Positions 1 to 5,534 of a DNA stretch of 7,943 nt are shown piece by piece. The notes beneath the pieces are model-generated. The model had not been told where the DNA came from and did no database searches. It saw nothing but the letters and a program-made list of their open reading frames with translations. Each line of letters starts with the position of its first letter. Within the stretch, counting starts at the first letter, position 1. The DNA is from an uncultured Brevinema sp. (lineage in GTDB: Bacteria; Spirochaetota; Brevinematia; Brevinematales; Brevinemataceae), in contig CAMQSH010000084.1 of assembly GCA_947036575.1 (NCBI GenBank), forward strand, positions 1-7,943. The letters are read 5' to 3'. Both the position numbers and the translations under genes were made by a program.

Positions 1-60
1 TAGGAACATCCTTTAGGATAGGAACATCCTTTAGGATAGGAACATCCTTTAGGATAGGAA
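1..60. repeat. 18-bp tandem direct repeat, three full copies plus a partial
   Basis: The unit TAGGAACATCCTTTAGGA occurs at 1-18, 19-36 and 37-54, and a fourth copy starts at 55 and decays after TAGGAA. Each unit holds the short inverted repeat ATCCT-TT-AGGAT. Eighteen bp is a typical iteron length, and if the molecule is circular the array lies at the very 3' end of the rep gene, so an origin or incompatibility role is possible. Slippage expansion at the end of rep is an equally good explanation. One frame through the array is open (repeating GTSFRI) and runs to a stop at 102-104, but no start is visible in the window. Confidence 0.9.
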
Positions 61-115
61 TATTAGCTCTATATAATTTTACATTAAAAACACTACTCAG
101 CTAAGGGCAAGCTCT

Positions 116-145
116 GGACAAAGTATAATACTTTGTCCTTTTTTT
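116..145 (+). terminator. Strong intrinsic terminator
   Basis: A perfect 10-bp stem, GGACAAAGTA (116-125) with TACTTTGTCC (129-138), closes a 3-nt loop and is followed by seven T residues (139-145). No gene ends just upstream in the linear window. If the sequence is circular, it would terminate the rep transcript, whose stop codon would be at 14-16. Confidence 0.9.
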
Positions 146-154
146 GTGGAGATT

Positions 155-201
155 AAGGTAAGATATCTTTGCTCTACAACTGAAAAAATTATAACAAAAA
201 A
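155..201 (-). pseudogene. Internally deleted remnant of the 4846-5319 gene
   Basis: This stretch matches the interior of the minus-strand gene at 4846-5319. Bases 155-165 equal 4903-4913 (AAGGTAAGATA), 167-172 equal CTTTGC of the gene, and 173-194 are identical over 22 bp to 4934-4955. The remnant lacks about 13 bp and about 17 bp that are present in the gene. The first deletion is not a multiple of three, so the fragment cannot encode the same protein. It marks a past duplication followed by decay, or a recombination scar. The 22-bp exact match is long enough that chance is unlikely. Confidence 0.75.
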
Positions 202-266
202 AGCTCCCATGTTCTAAATAAGAAACACAAGAGCTTTACGCCAATTTCACGAGACATAAGTCTCAT
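189..266 (-). CDS. Possible 25-aa hydrophobic peptide (doubtful)
   Basis: A minus-strand ORF starts at ATG 266-264 (a second ATG is at 257-255) and stops at TAA 191-189. The peptide has a short polar head (MRLMSREIG) and a hydrophobic tail rich in Leu, Phe and Trp with a slight positive charge, broadly like type I toxin peptides. I see no clear Shine-Dalgarno and no convincing promoter directly upstream; transcription could only come from the minus promoter at 610-638 by readthrough. The 3' half lies inside the terminator hairpin at 195-237, so the ORF may be a by-product of that inverted repeat. I do not recognise a family. Confidence 0.2.
   Translation of the reverse strand: MRLMSREIGVKLLCFLFRTWELFLL
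195..237 (-). terminator. Minus-strand intrinsic terminator
   Basis: Read on the minus strand, AAAGCTC (237-231) pairs with GAGCTTT (206-200), and an inner TGTT-TCT/AGAACA helix extends the stem. A run of T residues follows (complement of the A run at 196-202). It would stop leftward transcripts that passed the terminator near 370. Confidence 0.6.
251..264. repeat. Small perfect hairpin GAGAC-ATAA-GTCTC
   Basis: Five perfect base pairs close a four-base loop. It overlaps the start of the 25-aa minus ORF (ATG at 266-264), so in a leftward RNA it would sequester that start. It has no T-run and is not a terminator by itself. Confidence 0.5.
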
Positions 267-293
267 TATGATAGTAATATATAACTTACTCTA

Positions 294-337
294 ATCAAGA
301 AAAGCTTATCTAAAGAAACTAATCTTGATAAGCTTTA
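294..337. repeat. Two mutually exclusive inverted repeats
   Basis: AAAGCTTATC (302-311) pairs perfectly with GATAAGCTTT (328-337). ATCAAGA (294-300) pairs with TCTTGAT (324-330). The two pairings share bases 328-330, so only one can form at a time. On the minus strand the first helix is followed by TTTTCTT and could act as a weak terminator. On the plus strand it is followed by ATTTGTT, also weak. Confidence 0.5.
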
Positions 338-368
338 TTTGTTATTGTTATTGTAGTTAGAATGCAAA

Positions 369-604
369 CAAAAAAGCTCATAGAGTTTGTATTGTAAACA
401 TTTCCATAGCTATAGCTAAATATTTCTACCTAAACTGTACCAACAAAAATTACAAACTGCTATGAGCATTAATGTAAATCTACTGTTGGCACAGCGAAAG
501 GACTAATATCCTTTAAAATAAAAAAAGAATTTCTACACGAAAAACCTCTATTTTTAGAATAGAAGAGAAAATAGCTTAAATTTCTAAGCTATGAAAATGT
601 TTAC
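369..604 (-). ncRNA. Structured non-coding RNA, about 236 nt
   Basis: A consensus minus-strand promoter (610-638) predicts a 5' end near 604, and a 15-bp hairpin plus T-run ends the RNA near 369. Three long-range helices can be drawn. C: the RNA 5' end (606-587) pairs with 411-392 over 20 positions with one G-U. A: 493-484 pairs with 445-436 (10 bp, one G-U). B: 467-460 and 457-451 pair with 383-376 and 391-385 to make the terminator stem. Order along the RNA is C, A, B, A', C', B', so B crosses both A and C as a pseudoknot. Local hairpins lie at 571-592 (which competes with C), 548-562 and 497-514. No convincing ORF is present; the longest candidate is 17 codons without a Shine-Dalgarno. No known RNA family is recognised. 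A regulatory RNA, the locked mRNA of a type I toxin or a single-strand origin are possible readings. Confidence 0.6.
376..467 (-). terminator. Terminator hairpin of the 369-604 RNA
   Basis: On the plus strand GCTCATAG (376-383) and GTTTGTA (385-391) match TACAAAC (451-457) and CTATGAGC (460-467), giving 15 bp around a small internal loop. Leftward RNA runs into six U residues after the stem (complement of A 370-375). The 59-nt loop is far larger than in ordinary terminators, so the arms may serve as a regulated long-range helix. Confidence 0.55.
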
Positions 605-609
605 AAGAC

Positions 610-638
610 AGTATAGCAGATCAATATAAAGTTGTCAA
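610..638 (-). promoter_or_regulatory. Sigma-70 promoter of the minus-strand RNA
   Basis: On the minus strand TTGACA (638-633), a 17-bp spacer and TATACT (615-610) give a near-perfect promoter with a start near 604. It is divergent from the restriction-modification promoter; the two -35 boxes lie about 29 bp apart. Confidence 0.8.
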
Positions 639-667
639 GATCCTAGTAATAAATAGCTTTATTATTA

Positions 668-696
668 TTGTAATTATTGAGAAAGCGATTTATAAT
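668..696 (+). promoter_or_regulatory. Likely promoter of the restriction-modification gene
   Basis: TTGTAA (668-673), a 17-bp spacer and TATAAT (691-696) predict a start near 703 and a leader of about 29 nt. AAGGA at 720-724 is the ribosome binding site, 7 nt before the ATG at 732. Confidence 0.65.
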
Positions 697-731
697 ATAA
701 TAGCTACTCTCTAAAGATTAAGGATCAATAA

Positions 732-3700
732 ATGCCAAACATTACTAAATATTACAAAGCCATAGCCAAAGAAAAACAACAAGGTGCTGATAACGAACAA
801 AACCTCAGACCACATTTTTATGAATTGCTAAAACATTATCTTAATAGTGAGGGACTACATCTTCAGTATGAGCAGAGAGAGAAGAGTGATTTATTCAACA
901 ACTATCCCGACGCCAAAATTAGCCGTGAACAAATCCCCGTTGGACATATAGAAAATAAAGACGCCAAAGATAACTTAAATCAAGAGATCACTAAAAAACT
1001 AGAAGGTAGAGGCTACCCTAGCTTTAATATTTTATTTGAGAATACGGAGAAAGCTGTCTTGTATCAAGCTGGTAAAAAGGTAGATGAGATAGCAATGAAC
1101 GACGCCGAAGAGCTTCATAGAGTGCTTTTGAAGTTTGTGCAGTATCAGACAGACGACCAAAAAGCATTCCTCAACGCCAAACAAACCCTAAAAATCCAAG
1201 TCCCCCTCCTCGCTGATGAGATGCGTAGGGATTTTGTGCAGGAAGAAATCACCAATAAAGCTTTTGAACAAAAATTAAATGAATTTCTAGAACTCTGTCA
1301 AAAATCAATCAATCAAAATCTCGAAAAAGAAGATGTCCTCGAAATTGTCATTCAACATATTTTGACAGAAGATATTTTTATTCAATTTTTCTCAGATAAT
1401 GATTTCCATAAAGAAAATACTATCTCTCGTACCGTAGACGAATTAATGCAGACTTTGGGCAACAAAAAACGGGACATCAAAGCACATATTCAAGACTCTA
1501 TCATCTCCATGAAAAATTACATACACCAAATGAGCAAAGAAGACAAAAAAGACGTCCTCAAAATATTCTATGAAGATTTTTATACTGCTTTGAATAACAA
1601 AAAAGCCGATATCCAAGGTGTCGTCTATACGCCTTTGGCTATAGTTCGTTTTATGATAGAAGCTACAGATGATCTCTTGTATACGCATTTTACAAAAAAT
1701 CTCGGTAGTAAGGGAGTCAAGATTCTTGATCCTTGTACAGGGACGGGGATTTTTATGTCTGAGTTGATAGAACGCCTCCCTAAAAAAGATCTGGCTTACA
1801 AATATGAGCATGAGCTTTTTGTGAATGAGATCGATATTTTGCCTTATTATATAGCTAATCTCAATATAGAGTATAGTTATAGAGAGATGATGGACACTTA
1901 TAAATCTTTTGAAAATATTTGTCTTATAGATACTTTGGAATTTCAGACTAAAAACGAAGATGGACAGTTATTTGGGATAGCGAGTTTTAGTGGGGAGAAT
2001 TTAGAGAGAGCGATACGCCAATACGAGCAAGAGATCTCCGTCGTGATCGGTAACCCTCCCTATAACGCCAACCAACAAAGCGAAAACCATAACAACAAAA
2101 ACAAAATCTACTCCACCGTCGACCTACGCATAAAAGAAACATACATCAAACAAAGCACAGCACAAAAAACAAAGCAATTTGATATGTATAAGCGATTTAT
2201 ACGCTGGGCTAGTGATAGAATAAAAGATCATGGGATGATCTCCTTTATCACGAATAACGCCTATCTGGACGCAAGACAAGACGACGGCTTCCGTAAATGT
2301 CTCCAAAATGAATTTGATTATGTTTATATTTATGATCTCGGTGGTAATGTTAGAAAAAATGCTAAACTATCAGGCACTAAAAATAATGTGTTTGGAATAC
2401 AAGTAGGAGTATCCATCGTATTTTTGATAAAAAAATCTAATGTTATTGAGAAAAAAGCTAAGATCTATTATACGAGAATGCCTGAATTAGCTACGGCTAA
2501 AGACAAATTGTTTGAGCTATCAGACTATACTGGGAAATTTGAGGATATCCCTTTTGAGCAGATTCTGCCAAAGGATAATGGACAATGGCTAAATCAAACG
2601 GATAATGATTTTTATACCCACCCAGAATTGATTAATAAAACTGTAAAAAATAAAGGTATTGGGGATGATAAAGCACTATTTAAATTATTCAGTAATGGTG
2701 TATTAACGGCAAGAGATTCTTGGGCTTATGATTTCAATCCAAAGCAATTAGTGAATAAAATACAAAAACTTTTATCTGTTTACAATGTAGAAAGAGAAAA
2801 ATACAAAGGTAGAGATATTGAAGATTTTGAGATGAATAAAAACCTTGATATTTCTATAAAATGGTCGGGTAAAGGTGGACTTAAAGATTTTATGGTTAGA
2901 GATAAGAATTTATTATTCAATAAAGATAAAATTAGTACATGTTTATATCGTCCTTATTGCATAAAAAAAATATATTTAGATATTCCTATTACACATTCTG
3001 TCTATTTAAATCCAAAGCTATATAGAGATAAAGAAAATCTTTCTATCGTATATCACAATCGAGAACTTATGAATGGATACATTTATGCGTCAAATACAAT
3101 GGCTGATTACGCTATTAATGGAGGCGTATCGCAGATACCTCTATATGTATATGATGAGTCTGGAAATAAGACATCTAATGTCACAGACTGGGGACTGGCA
3201 CTATTTAGAGAGAAATACGGAAAAGATATCACAGAAGAGGCGATATTCGCCTATTGCTATGCTGTCCTATCCTCTCCGAACTATCAAGAGAAATACGCCG
3301 ATAACCTAAAAACCGATTACCCACGCATACCTATGTATGATGATTTTAAATTTTATCGTAGTCGTGGCGAGAGACTGATCTCTCTACACGCCGACTATGA
3401 CAAGCTAGAGCTTGACCAACAATCTCTCGATAGTCTTATAATAACAAGAGATGACAAGCTACAGCTTGACCAACAATCTCTCGATAGTCTTGTAATAACA
3501 AGAGATGATAATTACTTACCTACTGGGATAGAAAACCCAAATAAAAATAATGTTACTCACCCTATGAAAATCGATAAAAAGAATGGTGTGCTTATCCTTG
3601 ATAATCATAACAAAATAGAAAATATCCCCCTAGAAGTATTCGATTATAAGATAGGATCACGATCGGCATTGGATTGGATCGTAGAATACCACAAACCAAA

Positions 3701-3875
3701 AAAGCTCAATCCCGAAAAAGAACTTCATCATGCCACCCTCATCAACGAGGGACTAGACACCTACGATTGGAAAACTATTCGTGCTTATCTTTTTGATCTC
3801 GTCCCGAAGATTGTGGCTGTGAGTTTGGAGACATTGGAGATTTATGGGGAACTTTCTGAGAAGGAGGGGGAGTAA
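732..3875 (+). CDS. Type ISP-like restriction-modification protein, helicase-less
   Basis: A single chain of 1047 aa appears to combine DNA cleavage and adenine-N6 methylation. Near the N-terminus, PD at 59-60 followed by GHIENKD (E74, K76) fits a PD-(D/E)XK nuclease of the Mrr type. A helical linker leads to the methyltransferase: VVYTP about 297-301, motif I DPCTGTG 333-339 (S-adenosylmethionine binding), the PYYIANLNIEYSY segment about 371-383 and motif IV NPPY 441-444 (catalytic, adenine N6). FDMYKRFIRWASDR about 483-496 and the following YDLGGNVR are typical of this family. The C-terminal part (LYRPY about 738, LDWIVEYHKPKK about 977) should hold target recognition. Full type ISP enzymes such as LlaGI are near 1500 aa and carry a helicase between nuclease and methyltransferase; no Walker or DEAD motif is visible here, so it may behave more like a type IIG enzyme. 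The start is supported by AAGGA 7 nt upstream. An 18-aa tandem duplication lies at residues 890-925. The target sequence cannot be read from the protein. Confidence 0.9.
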   Translation: MPNITKYYKAIAKEKQQGADNEQNLRPHFYELLKHYLNSEGLHLQYEQREKSDLFNNYPDAKISREQIPVGHIENKDAKDNLNQEITKKLEGRGYPSFNILFENTEKAVLYQAGKKVDEIAMNDAEELHRVLLKFVQYQTDDQKAFLNAKQTLKIQVPLLADEMRRDFVQEEITNKAFEQKLNEFLELCQKSINQNLEKEDVLEIVIQHILTEDIFIQFFSDNDFHKENTISRTVDELMQTLGNKKRDIKAHIQDSIISMKNYIHQMSKEDKKDVLKIFYEDFYTALNNKKADIQGVVYTPLAIVRFMIEATDDLLYTHFTKNLGSKGVKILDPCTGTGIFMSELIERLPKKDLAYKYEHELFVNEIDILPYYIANLNIEYSYREMMDTYKSFENICLIDTLEFQTKNEDGQLFGIASFSGENLERAIRQYEQEISVVIGNPPYNANQQSENHNNKNKIYSTVDLRIKETYIKQSTAQKTKQFDMYKRFIRWASDRIKDHGMISFITNNAYLDARQDDGFRKCLQNEFDYVYIYDLGGNVRKNAKLSGTKNNVFGIQVGVSIVFLIKKSNVIEKKAKIYYTRMPELATAKDKLFELSDYTGKFEDIPFEQILPKDNGQWLNQTDNDFYTHPELINKTVKNKGIGDDKALFKLFSNGVLTARDSWAYDFNPKQLVNKIQKLLSVYNVEREKYKGRDIEDFEMNKNLDISIKWSGKGGLKDFMVRDKNLLFNKDKISTCLYRPYCIKKIYLDIPITHSVYLNPKLYRDKENLSIVYHNRELMNGYIYASNTMADYAINGGVSQIPLYVYDESGNKTSNVTDWGLALFREKYGKDITEEAIFAYCYAVLSSPNYQEKYADNLKTDYPRIPMYDDFKFYRSRGERLISLHADYDKLELDQQSLDSLIITRDDKLQLDQQSLDSLVITRDDNYLPTGIENPNKNNVTHPMKIDKKNGVLILDNHNKIENIPLEVFDYKIGSRSALDWIVEYHKPKKLNPEKELHHATLINEGLDTYDWKTIRAYLFDLVPKIVAVSLETLEIYGELSEKEGE
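3399..3506 (+). repeat. 54-bp in-frame tandem duplication inside the R-M gene
   Basis: Units at 3399-3452 and 3453-3506 differ at two positions. Each encodes 18 residues beginning DKL and ending ITRD (residues 890-907 and 908-925). Each unit starts with an imperfect palindrome, CAAGCT-NN-AGCTTG. The frame is kept, so the protein is lengthened, not broken. Confidence 0.95.
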
Positions 3876-3876
3876 G

Positions 3877-4515
3877 ATGGAAGTATTATATAAATATGGA
3901 GAAGGAGATCATATATCCCAATTAAAAAAAGGTAAATTATATTGCAATTCTTTACAATATTTTAAAGATATAGAGCAAGATACTGAGCGAGGAGATCCAC
4001 ATGAAGGCAATATAAAACTATTTTATCCAAATAATGATCCTCAAATGGAAATTACACTGGAATTTATAAATGGAAAAATTCAAATATCTCCAAGTGATGT
4101 TAAAGATATTTGTCTAAATTTACCAGAAAGCCCTAGCCATATTTTCTGTTTTTCATTATTTGAAATAGAATTGTTAAAACAAAGTGTTTTGCCTAATTTA
4201 TTTCAAGCTGATTCAATAATTTTATTTCAATCAGAATTTTTAAATAGTATTAAAGAAAATTTAAGAAAACAAAGTATCAAACATAAAATAATAAAAATTG
4301 AATATGTGGAGTATGATAAAAAGACTGTATTTAATAAAAATTGGGCTACAAAACATATAAAATATAAGAATCAAAATGAAGTAAGGCTTGCTATATGGGA
4401 TCAACCAATAGATAAACCTTTTATTCTCGATTTTATTCCTAAAGGAACATGTTATGTAGCAGATGTAGCAACACAATCTGCAGAAATTTTTGTACAGAAA
4501 GACCCTGAAAAATAG
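3877..4515 (+). CDS. Uncharacterised 212-aa protein coupled to the R-M gene
   Basis: I do not recognise a named family with certainty. The N-terminus (YKYG, then a KKGKLYCNSLQYFKD segment, then ERGDPHEG at about 37-44) resembles uncharacterised proteins loosely similar to DUF2971, with a conserved Asp/Glu pair in GDPHEG and a basic NEVR motif at about 167-170. There is no signal peptide or membrane segment, so it should be cytoplasmic. I chose the ATG at 3877, not an in-frame ATG at 3844, because AAGGAGG (3861-3867) sits 9 nt before it. The gene starts one base after the TAA of the restriction-modification gene, which implies one mRNA and translational coupling. It is more AT-rich than its upstream neighbour. 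A role in the same defence module is inference from position only. Confidence 0.8.
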   Translation: MEVLYKYGEGDHISQLKKGKLYCNSLQYFKDIEQDTERGDPHEGNIKLFYPNNDPQMEITLEFINGKIQISPSDVKDICLNLPESPSHIFCFSLFEIELLKQSVLPNLFQADSIILFQSEFLNSIKENLRKQSIKHKIIKIEYVEYDKKTVFNKNWATKHIKYKNQNEVRLAIWDQPIDKPFILDFIPKGTCYVADVATQSAEIFVQKDPEK

Positions 4516-4554
4516 AAAATATATAGTAATAAATAAGTTGCTGCTAAAAATAAA

Positions 4555-4571
4555 TATTCTCAAAGAGAATA
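4555..4571. repeat. Perfect hairpin TATTCTC-AAA-GAGAATA
   Basis: Seven perfect base pairs around a 3-nt loop lie 40 bp after the stop of the 3877-4515 gene. There is no T-run, so it is not a canonical terminator; it may protect the mRNA 3' end or be a protein site. Confidence 0.45.
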
Positions 4572-4752
4572 ACAATGGAAAAAACATATAGGATAATTGA
4601 ATTGTATTTATAAAATTTTAAAAGAAATTAAATTTTATAATGAAGGGAAAAATCCTAATAGAATAAATGTAAAACAGGAAGATATAGATGATCTTGAAAA
4701 GATAGGAAAAAGGATTCTATTATATTTGAAAATAAAAAAAATTGAAAATATC

Positions 4753-4781
4753 TTGACAAATAATCCAAACTATGCTAAAAT
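4753..4781 (+). promoter_or_regulatory. Promoter-like sequence inside repeat copy 1
   Basis: TTGACA (4753-4758), a 17-bp spacer and TAAAAT (4776-4781). The predicted start near 4788 would give an RNA of only about 36 nt before the terminator. It may be the relic of a leader or attenuator. Confidence 0.5.
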
Positions 4782-4791
4782 AAATATAGAT

Positions 4792-4824
4792 AAAGAGAGA
4801 ACGTTAAACATTCTCTCTTTTTTG
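4792..4824. terminator. Bidirectional terminator between convergent genes
   Basis: AAAGAGAGAA (4792-4801) pairs perfectly with TTCTCTCTTT (4811-4820) around a 9-nt loop, with a T-run to 4823. It can end the rightward R-M transcript. Read leftward it follows the end of the 4846-5319 gene, but the T-run on that strand is weak. Confidence 0.85.
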
Positions 4825-4845
4825 TTTTCTTTGTAGGATCATTTT

Positions 4846-5319
4846 TTATCTTGACATATTATGTAATTCTCGAACTTCCTTAATTATTGCTCGTTGAATA
4901 TCAAGGTAAGATAACTTTGCCTTATAGTCATGTTCTACAACTGAAAAAATTATAATCCTTTCCTTTGTCTTAACAAAAAGTGTTCTTATATTTCTATTCT
5001 TATCTCTTACATCTATCGCATCACCATAATCAAATATTATTTCAAATCTGCTTTTATTATAAATATTCCCCAAATTGGCTTGTATAAATATAAGAAAATC
5101 TTCATCTATTTGTGCTTTGGATTCAAAAGGTACTTCCACAGTCAACATTCCCAATCCTCCAATAGTAATTAAATCTGTATCATCTCGATAAAACAGCTTT
5201 TCCTTAGATGCTATACTATATACCGCCATTCGAGGGATCATAGCTTGATTTTTGCTGTATAAAAAAGAAGGTATTACTACCATTAAAAAAAGTATTACCC
5301 TAGTTATTTTTTTCATCAT
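4846..5319 (-). CDS. Small exported protein of unknown function
   Basis: The product is 157 aa. Its first 22 residues form a Sec-type signal peptide (MMKK, a hydrophobic core through about residue 21, cleavage likely near YSKNQA). There is no Cys at the cleavage region, so it is not an obvious lipoprotein. The mature part alternates hydrophobic and charged residues (for example FEIIFDYGDAIDV and RIIIFSVVEHDYKAKL), suggesting beta-strands. I do not recognise a family. TTGATT-17-TATACT (5378-5350, minus strand) is a good promoter, and AAGGAG lies about 10 nt before the ATG. The gene sits between two 91-bp direct repeats, so it looks like a cassette, and a decayed piece of it lies at 155-201. 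Confidence 0.7.
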   Translation of the reverse strand: MMKKITRVILFLMVVIPSFLYSKNQAMIPRMAVYSIASKEKLFYRDDTDLITIGGLGMLTVEVPFESKAQIDEDFLIFIQANLGNIYNKSRFEIIFDYGDAIDVRDKNRNIRTLFVKTKERIIIFSVVEHDYKAKLSYLDIQRAIIKEVRELHNMSR

Positions 5320-5349
5320 ATACTCCCATCTCCTTAATATTACTAATTT

Positions 5350-5378
5350 AGTATAAATCTAATTCAAAAAATAATCAA
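5350..5378 (-). promoter_or_regulatory. Promoter of the exported-protein gene
   Basis: On the minus strand TTGATT (5378-5373), a 17-bp spacer and TATACT (5355-5350) place the start about 25 nt before the ATG at 5319, with AAGGAG in between. Confidence 0.65.
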
Positions 5379-5408
5379 CAGTTGTTTAAATAGAAAATTG
5401 AAAATATC

Positions 5409-5437
5409 TTGACAAATAATCCAAACTATGCTAAACT
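5409..5437 (+). promoter_or_regulatory. Promoter-like sequence inside repeat copy 2
   Basis: TTGACA (5409-5414), a 17-bp spacer and TAAACT (5432-5437). As in copy 1, the terminator lies only about 10 bp downstream, so any product would be about 36 nt. Confidence 0.45.
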
Positions 5438-5447
5438 AAATATAGAT

Positions 5448-5480
5448 AAAGAGAGAACGTTTAACATTCTCTCTTTTTTG
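5448..5480 (+). terminator. Terminator in repeat copy 2
   Basis: AAAGAGAGAA (5448-5457) pairs with TTCTCTCTTT (5467-5476) around a 9-nt loop, followed by TTT to 5479. Confidence 0.8.
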
Positions 5481-5499
5481 TTTTAAATCTAAAAAGATA

Positions 5500-5528
5500 T
5501 TGACAAAATTTATCAAAATAGCTATAAT
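5500..5528 (+). promoter_or_regulatory. Perfect consensus sigma-70 promoter
   Basis: TTGACA (5500-5505), exactly 17 bp and TATAAT (5523-5528). The predicted start is near 5535. No start codon with a ribosome binding site follows, so it drives the non-coding RNA at 5535-5707. Confidence 0.9.
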
Positions 5529-5534
5529 AAATTA

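Larger units (their letters stand above)
4738..4828 (+). repeat. 91-bp direct repeat, copy 1 (promoter plus terminator)
   Basis: This copy matches 5394-5484 over 91 bp with two substitutions (one in the -10 box, one in the hairpin loop). It contains TTGACA-17-TAAAAT (4753-4781) followed at once by a terminator (4792-4823). The two copies flank the minus-strand gene at 4846-5319 and are 656 bp apart. Confidence 0.95.
4575..4836 (+). pseudogene. Small gene, doubtful; perhaps frameshifted
   Basis: A 79-codon frame opens at TTG 4597, directly after an in-frame TAA (4594-4596), and ends at TAG 4834-4836. The region coding for KILKEIKFYNEG through IGKRILLYLK looks protein-like. No good ribosome binding site precedes the TTG. 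An ATG at 4575 in another frame gives MEKTYRIIEL and stops at 4611-4613; a single indel there would fuse it to the longer frame, so this may be a recently broken gene of about 85 aa. Its last 30 codons coincide with the promoter-terminator repeat at 4738-4828, which argues that the tail is not native coding sequence. Function unknown. Confidence 0.3.
5394..5484 (+). repeat. 91-bp direct repeat, copy 2 (promoter plus terminator)
   Basis: Second copy of 4738-4828. It holds TTGACA-17-TAAACT (5409-5437) and the hairpin 5448-5476 with a T-run to 5479. It lies between the divergent promoter of the exported-protein gene and the promoter of the 5535-5707 RNA, so the terminator may insulate the two units. 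Confidence 0.95.

Noticed and set aside
1..60. CRISPR array
   Set aside because: The 18-bp units abut with no spacers and no cas genes are present; it is a simple tandem repeat.
406..470. 17-codon minus ORF in the 369-604 RNA (ATG at 470-468)
   Set aside because: No Shine-Dalgarno, and the start is buried in a predicted helix; too short to support without conservation.
1443..2306. Minus-strand ORFs inside the R-M gene
   Set aside because: No ribosome binding sites or protein-like features; they are shadows of the plus-strand gene that has clear motifs.
3844..3876. Upstream in-frame start (ATG 3844) for the 212-aa protein
   Set aside because: It lies inside the end of the R-M gene without a ribosome binding site, while the ATG at 3877 has AAGGAGG at the right distance.
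4738..5484. Insertion sequence or transposon bounded by the 91-bp repeats
   Set aside because: No transposase, no terminal inverted repeats and no target-site duplication are visible; direct repeats alone point to recombination or duplication.
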